NCBI RefSeq assembly: GCF_047126315.1
Contig: NZ_CP138953.1
Coordinates: 248,001 to 312,000, forward strand
DNA length: 64,000 nt
DNA from: Shimia sp022448905
GTDB taxonomy: Bacteria > Pseudomonadota > Alphaproteobacteria > Rhodobacterales > Rhodobacteraceae
Direction of reading: 5' to 3'
In this document: positions 58,502 to 64,000 of the stretch, in pieces
Layout of the letters: each line of letters begins with the position of its first letter
How positions within the stretch are numbered: the stretch's first letter is position 1
Translations under genes and position numbers: made by a program
Notes under the pieces: generated by a model
What the model was told of the DNA's origin: nothing
The model's database searches: none
The model's input: only the letters and a program-made list of their open reading frames with translations

Positions 58502-60106
58502 ATGGAATTTGACTATATCATCGTCGGCGGAGGGTCCGCCGGATGCGTTTTGGCCGCGCGCCTCAGTGAAGATCCGCACACCAAAGTATGTTTGGTGGAG
58601 GCCGGCGGCAAAGGCGAGGATATTTTCATCCGCGCCCCAGCCTTGATTGCCGCGATGATTTCCGGGCGCCCCAAGATCAACAATTGGGCGCTCAAAACTG
58701 TACCCCAAAAGCAACTGAACAACCGGCGAGGGTTTCAGCCTCGCGGCAAGGCCCTGGGCGGCAGTTCCGCAATCAACGCCATGCTCTATGTGCGCGGGCA
58801 CAAAGCTGACTATGACGAATGGGCGCAGCTTGGTTGTGAAGGTTGGGACTGGGAGAGCGTGCTTCCCTATTTCAAGAAATCCGAAGGCAATCAGCGTGGT
58901 GCGGATGGCCTGCATGGCGACGGTGGTCCGTTGCAAGTGGGCGATCAGGCTGAGCCGCGCGCCATCAATGACGCTTTTATCGCGGCCTGCAATGCGCACC
59001 AGATCCGGAGCAATGAAGATTTCAATGGCCCCGAACAGGAAGGCGCCGGGCACTATCAGGTGACGCAGTTTTTTGACGGCGACCACAAAGGCGAACGCTG
59101 CTCCGCTGCGGCAGCATATTTGCGGGAAAACCTGCATCGGCCCAACTTGACCGTCTACACAAAGACCCAAGCGCGGCGGGTTGTGATGACCAAAGGGCGC
59201 GCCACGGGCCTTGAGATAAGGCGCAATGGCACTGTTGAGACGCTCCAGGCGCGCAAAGAAGTGATCCTGTCCTCTGGGGCCTTTGGCTCGCCACAACTCT
59301 TGTTGCTGTCCGGTATCGGCCCGCGTGAAGAAGTGGAAAAGCACGGTATCGAACTTGTGCATGACCTGCCGGGTGTTGGGCAAAACCTTCAGGACCACCT
59401 TGATCACATATTAAGCTACCGCAACAAGAAGAAAGACACCGTGGGCCTGACACCTTCGGGTTTGGCGAAGATGACCAAGGCAGCGCTGCGATGGCGCAAG
59501 ACGGGGACCGGTCTGTTTGCCTCGCCCTTTGCCGAGAGCGGCGCGTTTTTCAAAACCGATCCCGCGTTGGACCGCCCGGACATCCAACTGCATTTTGTCG
59601 TGGGGATTGTGGATGATCACAATCGCAAGATGCACATGCCCTATGGCTATAGCTGCCATGTCTGCGTGTTGCGCCCGCACAGTCGCGGAACCGTCACCCT
59701 ACGCTCAGCCGATCCGGCCAAGCCGCCGAAGATTGACCCGAAGTTCCTGGAGGATGAGCGCGATTTTCAGGTGATGAAAAAAGCGGTCAAGACGCTGGAC
59801 AGCATCATGGAAGACAGTGCGCTCGAAGCTTGGCGTGGGGCGCGCTACTACAAACACGACGGCTCGGACGCAGCTTGGGAAGCAGACATTCGTGCGCGGG
59901 CCGACACGATTTACCATCCGGTCGGCACCTGTAAAATGGGCACGGATGACAAGGCGGTGGTGGACAACCAATGCCGCGTCTATGGCGTCGAAGGACTGCG
60001 GGTGGTGGATGCCTCAGTCATGCCACGGCTGATAGGCGGCAATACCAACGCGCCCACGATCATGATCGGCGAAAAGATCGCCGACGCCATACGATCCGGC
60101 CACTAA
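58502..60106 (+). CDS. GMC-family FAD-dependent oxidoreductase (choline-dehydrogenase-like)
   Basis: 534 residues. The N-terminal FAD-binding motif is FDYIIVGGGSAGCVLAARLSEDPHTKVCLVEAGG. PRGKALGGSSAINAMLYVRGHKADYDEWAQLGCEGWDWESVLPYFKKSEGN is GMC signature 1, and VILSSGAFGSPQLLLLSGIGPREE signature 2. The C-terminus has PVGTCKMG (active-site region with YHPVGTC) and GGNTNAPTIMIGEKIADAI. It oxidises alcohols or choline-like substrates; no betaine genes adjoin, so choline is not certain. A hairpin follows the stop. Confidence 0.92.
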   Translation: MEFDYIIVGGGSAGCVLAARLSEDPHTKVCLVEAGGKGEDIFIRAPALIAAMISGRPKINNWALKTVPQKQLNNRRGFQPRGKALGGSSAINAMLYVRGHKADYDEWAQLGCEGWDWESVLPYFKKSEGNQRGADGLHGDGGPLQVGDQAEPRAINDAFIAACNAHQIRSNEDFNGPEQEGAGHYQVTQFFDGDHKGERCSAAAAYLRENLHRPNLTVYTKTQARRVVMTKGRATGLEIRRNGTVETLQARKEVILSSGAFGSPQLLLLSGIGPREEVEKHGIELVHDLPGVGQNLQDHLDHILSYRNKKKDTVGLTPSGLAKMTKAALRWRKTGTGLFASPFAESGAFFKTDPALDRPDIQLHFVVGIVDDHNRKMHMPYGYSCHVCVLRPHSRGTVTLRSADPAKPPKIDPKFLEDERDFQVMKKAVKTLDSIMEDSALEAWRGARYYKHDGSDAAWEADIRARADTIYHPVGTCKMGTDDKAVVDNQCRVYGVEGLRVVDASVMPRLIGGNTNAPTIMIGEKIADAIRSGH

Positions 60107-60109
60107 GAA

Positions 60110-60129
60110 GGGGGAGCCGAGGCTCCCCC
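60110..60129. terminator. Terminator between the GMC and GST genes
   Basis: GGGGGAGCC (60110-60118) and GGCTCCCCC (60121-60129) are perfect 9-bp arms with a very short centre. They lie between convergent genes, so it can act both ways. Confidence 0.75.
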
Positions 60130-60137
60130 AAATTGAT

Positions 60138-60839
60138 TTAGGCAGGCACGGCTGGTGTTTTCAGACCAACTTGTACGGCTGGACGTGCGAGGAACCGCTC
60201 CAGATAGGCGTTCACGTTGGGGTAATTGTCCCAGCCAACCGCCTCCTTTGCACCATAGTAATCCAAGGCGCGCAGCCACGGTGCGGTTGCGATGTCCGCA
60301 ATCGAGTAGCTGCCAGTGATCCAGTCGCGGCCTTCCAGCTGTTTTTCCAGCACGGACAGCAACCGTTTGGCCTCATTCTGATAGCGTTCGCGTGGACGCG
60401 GGTCTTCGATTTCGGCTCCGGCAAATTTGGTGAAGAAGCCAAGCTGGCCAAACATCGGGCCAACACCTGCCATCTGGAACATGACCCACTGGATGGCTTC
60501 GTACTTCTCGGACGGCGTGTTACCGATCAGCTTGCCGGTCTTCTCCGCCAGGTAAATCAGGATGGCGCCGCTCTCAAACAGGCTCAGCGGCTGACCATCT
60601 GGACCGTTTGGATCAATGATGGCCGGAATTTTGTTGTTGGGGTTTAACGCCAAAAACTCCGGGCTTTTGACATCTGCATCGCTCAGCGTCACGAGATGCG
60701 CTTCGTAAGGCTGGCCAATTTCTTCTAGCATGATCGAAACCTTCACCCCGTTTGGTGTGGGGAAGGCATAGAGCTGCAGAACGCTTGGATCTTGAGCGGC
60801 CCAGCGGCTGTTGATTGGGTGATCGGTGACAGTGGTCAT
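60138..60839 (-). CDS. Glutathione S-transferase family protein (YghU/YfcG-like)
   Basis: 233 residues. The thioredoxin-fold half is VLQLYAFPTPNGVKVSIMLEEIGQPYEAHLVTLSDADVKSPEFLALNPNNKIPAIIDPNGPDGQPLSLFESGAILIYLAEKTGKL, with the T-P-N-G-x-K-V and E-S-G-A-I-L-I-Y-L-A-E motifs of Nu/Ure2-type GSTs. The helical half has WVMFQMAGVGPMFGQLGFF and SIADIATAPWLRAL. It probably reduces disulfides with glutathione. The ATG has GGAGAG upstream. Confidence 0.9.
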   Translation of the reverse strand: MTTVTDHPINSRWAAQDPSVLQLYAFPTPNGVKVSIMLEEIGQPYEAHLVTLSDADVKSPEFLALNPNNKIPAIIDPNGPDGQPLSLFESGAILIYLAEKTGKLIGNTPSEKYEAIQWVMFQMAGVGPMFGQLGFFTKFAGAEIEDPRPRERYQNEAKRLLSVLEKQLEGRDWITGSYSIADIATAPWLRALDYYGAKEAVGWDNYPNVNAYLERFLARPAVQVGLKTPAVPA

Positions 60840-60996
60840 TGTGGCTCTCCTGTTGCGGTCCTAGGGGATAGATAAGCGCTTTTTCCCATCCCGCCAGCGC
60901 TCTATACGTGCGATAGGGAGCATGTTACTGTGCATCAGCGCAGAGCCAACATGTTAAAAAGCCGCCCAAAATGGGCATAAAATCGGGGGAAGTCCG

Positions 60997-61803
60997 TTGG
61001 AATCCATTGTAGAACAGGCGCAGGGTTTTGGCCCACTGCTGATCACTGCCGTCAAAGCGCTGGTTGTGCTCATCATCGGTTGGATGGTCGCTGGTGCGAT
61101 CAGCCGCATGGTGCGCAACCGCGTGAATAAAACACCAGAAATTGATGCGACGCTCGGAAACTTTGCCGCCAGCATTGTACGCTGGGTCATCTTGCTCATG
61201 GTGCTGGTTGCCATTCTGGGCATCTTCGGAATTGAAGCCACATCGCTTGTAGCAATGATGGGCGCCGCGACACTGGCCATTGGTCTGGCTTTGCAGGGCA
61301 CATTGGCCGATCTTGCAGCGGGCTTTATGCTCATCCTCTTCCGCCCCTACAAAATTGGGCAATATGTGGATGTGGGCGGCACTGCTGGTACGGTTGTGGA
61401 CCTGAACCTGTTTGTGACCGAGTTGGTCACGCCGGATAACGTTCAAATCATCATTCCAAACGGCCAGGCCTGGGGATCTGTCATCACTAACTTCTCCGCA
61501 CATGAAACTCGCCGCGTGGATGTGGTGTTTGGCATCGACTACGGCGATGACGCAGACAAAGCCAAGCAGATCATTCTCGACACCGCCAACGCTGATGAGC
61601 GCGTGCTGAAGGACCCGGAAGCCTGGGCGCGCGTGACCAACCTGGGCGACAGTTCGGTAGACATCACCATGCGCGTTTGGTGTGCCGCGGACGACTATTG
61701 GGAGCTGAAGTTTGGCCTCACGCAAGCGATCAAAGAAGCCTTCGACAAAGATGGCATCTCGATCCCTTACCCCCACACTGTGGAAATCAAACGCGAAGCA
61801 TAA
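60997..61803 (+). CDS. Small-conductance mechanosensitive ion channel (MscS family)
   Basis: 268 residues, TTG start with AGGGGGA properly spaced upstream; no ATG fits. Three N-terminal membrane helices include LITAVKALVVLIIGWMVAGAI, ASIVRWVILLMVLVAILGIFGI and the pore-lining TM3 LVAMMGAATLAIGLALQGTLADLAAGFMLILFRPYKIGQYVDVGGTAGTVVDLNLFVTELVTPDNVQIIIPNGQAWGSVITNFSAHETRRVDVVFGIDYGDD. This is a complete MscS with no extra domains. It opens on membrane tension to release solutes. A clear terminator follows. Confidence 0.94.
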   Translation: MESIVEQAQGFGPLLITAVKALVVLIIGWMVAGAISRMVRNRVNKTPEIDATLGNFAASIVRWVILLMVLVAILGIFGIEATSLVAMMGAATLAIGLALQGTLADLAAGFMLILFRPYKIGQYVDVGGTAGTVVDLNLFVTELVTPDNVQIIIPNGQAWGSVITNFSAHETRRVDVVFGIDYGDDADKAKQIILDTANADERVLKDPEAWARVTNLGDSSVDITMRVWCAADDYWELKFGLTQAIKEAFDKDGISIPYPHTVEIKREA

Positions 61804-61820
61804 ACGCGCCAGCGGATGGA

Positions 61821-61846
61821 AAGGCGGCCAAATGGCCGCCTTTTTT
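61821..61846 (+). terminator. Terminator after the mscS-family gene
   Basis: A 10-bp perfect stem (AAGGCGGCCA / TGGCCGCCTT) with an AA centre and T6 (61841-61846). Confidence 0.93.
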
Positions 61847-61851
61847 GTGTC

Positions 61852-62133
61852 CTACAGCAGCGTGATGGTGGATGTGCCAGATCCCTCACGCAGGGCATGA
61901 ACCTCCGCCAATTCCGGATCATTGATCCAGGCTTTGGCGGCACCGCGATCAGGGAAGGTTAGGATCACGGCGACGGTAGGGGCGGTTGCGGTCCCTTCGA
62001 TCACCTCAGACTGCTTGGACACTTCCAATGGCGCGCCTCCATGTTTTTTGAGCGCGTCTCCTGCCCGTTCGCGGTAGGCCGCAAATCTATCAGGATTGGT
62101 GATGGTCAGGTTGACATAAGCATAGGCGGTCAT
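61852..62133 (-). CDS. DUF1330 family protein
   Basis: 93 residues: MTAYAYVNLTITNPDRFAAYRERAGDALKKHGGAPLEVSKQSEVIEGTATAPTVAVILTFPDRGAAKAWINDPELAEVHALREGSGTSTITLL. The Y-x-x-x-x-x-x-I-x-x-P-x-x-x-x-x-Y pattern, the G-G-x-x-L-x-x and the F-P-D-x-x-A-A-x-A-W fit DUF1330 small dimeric barrels. The ATG at 62133 has AAGGAGACCACA upstream. It is divergent from a LysR gene with a palindrome between them. Confidence 0.85.
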   Translation of the reverse strand: MTAYAYVNLTITNPDRFAAYRERAGDALKKHGGAPLEVSKQSEVIEGTATAPTVAVILTFPDRGAAKAWINDPELAEVHALREGSGTSTITLL

Positions 62134-62191
62134 TGTGGTCTCCTTGTGATTACCAGCCATAGCTAAGACATCCGAGACGATAGAAAACGAT

Positions 62192-62206
62192 CATTGATGA
62201 TCAATG
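62192..62206. promoter_or_regulatory. Palindrome (CATTGAT-G-ATCAATG) between the DUF1330 and LysR genes
   Basis: A 15-bp perfect inverted repeat with a one-base centre, 22 bp before the LysR start and 58 bp from the DUF1330 start. It is the natural candidate for the LysR binding site. Confidence 0.55.
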
Positions 62207-62228
62207 CCTGTGCAAATATTGTCAGGTC

Positions 62229-63104
62229 ATGTTGAATTGGGATGATCTGAGATTTGTGCTGGAAACCGCACGGCAAGGCGGCACGAATGGCGCGGCACGG
62301 GCGTTAGGTGTCAACCACGCCACCGTGGCGCGGCGGATCACCTCGGCAGAAGAAGCGCTTGGGGCACGCCTGTTTGACAGGTTGGCAAGCGGCTATGTGC
62401 CCACAGAGGCTGGGTTGGAAGCGGTGCGCACGGCGGAAGCCATGTCCGACCTGGAGCGCGGGCTGGACCGTCAGATCGCAGCACGGGACACCACGGTGAG
62501 CGGGCCATTGAAGGTGACAGCCTCCGAGCTGATCATCGAGCGGGTTTTGGCGCAGATTGTGGCCGATTTTGTGACCGAATATCCGGACATAAAACTGTCA
62601 CTAGTCGCCACAAATGACACGCTAAACTTGGCGCGGCGGGAAGCGGATGTGGCGATCCGGTTTGCCAAAACACCGCCGGACACTTTGGTTGGACGTCGGC
62701 TGTTTGATTTGAAAGGTGCCGTTTACGCCACTCCTGACCTGTTGGCCCGAGACAAGGGAGGTGCGGCTCCGCTGGATTGGGTGCGGTTTGCCCATTGGCC
62801 TGGCCCTCCTGCGGAGATCAAAGAGGCGCGGCCCAACCTGAACACGCGATTGACAGTGGATGACATGAGCGCGGCTATCGGTGCGGCGCGAGCAGGTATC
62901 GGCGCTACGCGTATGGCCTGTTTTTTAGGGGACACAGATCCGCAGCTGGCCCGCGTGCCAGGACTGCCGATGTTCACGCAAGCACCCTTGTGGATCTTGA
63001 CCCACGCGGACCTGCGCCGGGTGCCACGCGTGCGGGCTTTCACTGAATTCGCCGCAGCGCGATTGAAAGCGCTGCAGCCGTTGTTTGAAGGGATGACCCC
63101 TTAG
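62229..63104 (+). CDS. LysR-family transcriptional regulator
   Basis: 291 residues. HTH: NWDDLRFVLETARQGGTNGAARALGVNHATVARRITSAEEALGARLFDRLASGYVPTEAG, in which V-N-H-A-T-V-A-R-R-I replaces the more usual S-Q-x-A-V-S pattern, as in the V-x-H-A/S-T-V-S-R-R-I subgroup. The effector domain includes GPLKVTASELIIERVLAQIVADFVTEYPDIKLSLVATNDTLNLARREADVAIRFAKTPPDTLVGRRL. It is divergent from the DUF1330 gene, which it probably controls. It ends 4 bp into the convergent ald gene. Confidence 0.9.
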   Translation: MLNWDDLRFVLETARQGGTNGAARALGVNHATVARRITSAEEALGARLFDRLASGYVPTEAGLEAVRTAEAMSDLERGLDRQIAARDTTVSGPLKVTASELIIERVLAQIVADFVTEYPDIKLSLVATNDTLNLARREADVAIRFAKTPPDTLVGRRLFDLKGAVYATPDLLARDKGGAAPLDWVRFAHWPGPPAEIKEARPNLNTRLTVDDMSAAIGAARAGIGATRMACFLGDTDPQLARVPGLPMFTQAPLWILTHADLRRVPRVRAFTEFAAARLKALQPLFEGMTP

Positions 63105-64000
63105 GATTTCAGCGCCAGAGACGGCGAAATCACATCGATGCCCAGCGCCTTGCCCACCGCATAGTAGGTCAATTGACCGGCATGCACATTCAGGCCATTC
63201 AGCAGGTGCGGATCATCCTCACAGGCCTGCTTCCAACCTTTGTTGGCCAGGTTCAGCAGGAACGGCAGGGTTGCGTTGCCCAGCGCCTGTGTCGAGGTCC
63301 GCGCCACGGCGCCTGGCATGTTGGCCACGCAATAGTGCATGATGCCATCCACCTCATAAATCGGATCCGCGTGGGTGGTGGCTCGGGATGTTTCAAAGCA
63401 CCCACCTTGGTCAATCGCTACATCCACCAGCGCTGCGCCCGGCTTCATCTCCGAAAGCTGTGCACGCGACACCAGTTTCGGCGCGGCCGCGCCAGGAATG
63501 AGCACCGCCCCGATCACCATGTCGGCTTCGCGCACCAGATCGGCGGTTGCGCCAGCGGTGGAGTATTGGTTCTTAAAGGTGCCGCCAAAGACATCGTCCA
63601 GATAGCGCAGGCGTGTCAGAGAGCGATCCAGAACGGTCACGTCTGCGCCCATGCCAGCGGCGATTTTGGCCGCATGGGTGCCAACAACACCGCCGCCAAT
63701 CACAACCACCTTGGCAGGCGCCACGCCGGGAACACCGCCCATCAACACGCCACGACCGCCATTGGCCTTTTGCAGCGTCCAAGCACCAACCTGCGGTGCA
63801 AGACGTCCGGCCACCTCAGACATCGGGGCCAGCAGCGGCAAACCGCCACGATCGTCGGTTACCGTTTCATAGGCAATGGCCGTACAACCGCTTTCGAGCA
63901 GGTCTACGGTTTGCTCAGGGTCCGGAGCCAAATGCAAGTAGGTGAACAACAGCTGGCCTTCCCGCAGCATCTTGCGCTCTACCGCCTGAGGTTCTTTCAC
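63101..64000 (-). CDS. ald: Alanine dehydrogenase, 5' end beyond the window
   Basis: The frame is open to the last base, so the first codon shown is internal; 299 residues are visible where the family has about 370, so roughly the first 70 are missing. KEPQAVERKMLREGQLLFTYLHLAPDPEQTVDLLESGCTAIAYETV is the substrate-domain part, and GVAPAKVVVIGGGVVGTHAAKIAAGMGADVTVLDRSLTRLRYLDDVFG the NAD-binding fold. YCVANMPGAVARTSTQALGNATLPFLLNLANKGWKQACEDD is the conserved C-terminal stretch. It interconverts alanine and pyruvate with NADH. Convergent with the LysR gene. Confidence 0.94.
   Translation of the reverse strand: MKEPQAVERKMLREGQLLFTYLHLAPDPEQTVDLLESGCTAIAYETVTDDRGGLPLLAPMSEVAGRLAPQVGAWTLQKANGGRGVLMGGVPGVAPAKVVVIGGGVVGTHAAKIAAGMGADVTVLDRSLTRLRYLDDVFGGTFKNQYSTAGATADLVREADMVIGAVLIPGAAAPKLVSRAQLSEMKPGAALVDVAIDQGGCFETSRATTHADPIYEVDGIMHYCVANMPGAVARTSTQALGNATLPFLLNLANKGWKQACEDDPHLLNGLNVHAGQLTYYAVGKALGIDVISPSLALKS

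Overview
The window looks like a chromosomal segment of a marine Rhodobacterales (Roseobacter-group) alphaproteobacterium. The signs are the gene order rpoZ - rsh - DUF2062 - pdxJ - (lysE) - acpS - lepB - rnc - era - recO, a methylsuccinyl-CoA dehydrogenase of the ethylmalonyl-CoA pathway, a fused TRAP-transporter tail followed by a universal stress protein, a run of peptide deformylase genes ahead of fmt, and several small families typical of this order (DUF1491, DUF1244, DUF6478-like, YtoQ, Hint/RTX proteins). It reads as ordinary core chromosome. I saw no rRNA, tRNA, CRISPR array, prophage or insertion sequence.

Layout. 1-5.0 kb: C-terminal end of a TRAP permease, a universal stress protein, a CocE/NonD hydrolase and an unusual two-part protein (capsule-synthesis-like half plus a kinase-fold-like half). 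5.1-7.5 kb: folC and accD. 7.7-10.1 kb: a pair of uncharacterised roseobacter genes, a K+ channel and a DUF2478 protein. 10.1-13.9 kb: AI-2E-type and TauE-type membrane proteins, then mcd. 14-15.8 kb: a small A/B-barrel protein, then a divergent pair (membrane protein / TetR regulator) with two matching operators and a META lipoprotein. 15.8-26.3 kb: the long leftward housekeeping block recO, era, rnc, lepB, acpS, pdxJ, rsh, rpoZ, folK.

26.4-31.2 kb: NYN protein, cytochrome c, DUF3429, LysE, methyltransferases, rnhA. 31.2-33.7 kb: fmt with three deformylase-family genes, the last of which lacks catalytic residues. 33.7-40.5 kb: MalY-type lyase, glutathionyl-hydroquinone reductase, cobD-cbiB (cobalamin aminopropanol arm and ring attachment), an MltB-type transglycosylase coupled to a small ParB/Srx-like protein. 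40.6-44.0 kb: smc. 44.3-48.3 kb: GNAT, FCD-GntR regulator, RTX protein and small conserved proteins. 48.4-56.3 kb: pykA (with a CceR/PckR-like operator), rpmI-rplT, a Hint protein, pheS-pheT and a coupled acetyltransferase. 56.2-64 kb: two LysR regulators, a methyltransferase, YtoQ, a GMC oxidoreductase, a GST, an MscS channel, DUF1330 and the 3' part of ald, which runs off the window.

Most genes are packed with 4-8 bp overlaps or short gaps, so translational coupling is common. Points that stand out: the inactive-looking deformylase paralogue, the capsule-like/pseudokinase-like fusion, the paired TetR operators, the perfect operator match before pykA, the structured pheS leader, and an 8-bp tandem repeat that begins at a stop codon. 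No clear new multi-gene defence or biosynthetic system was found.
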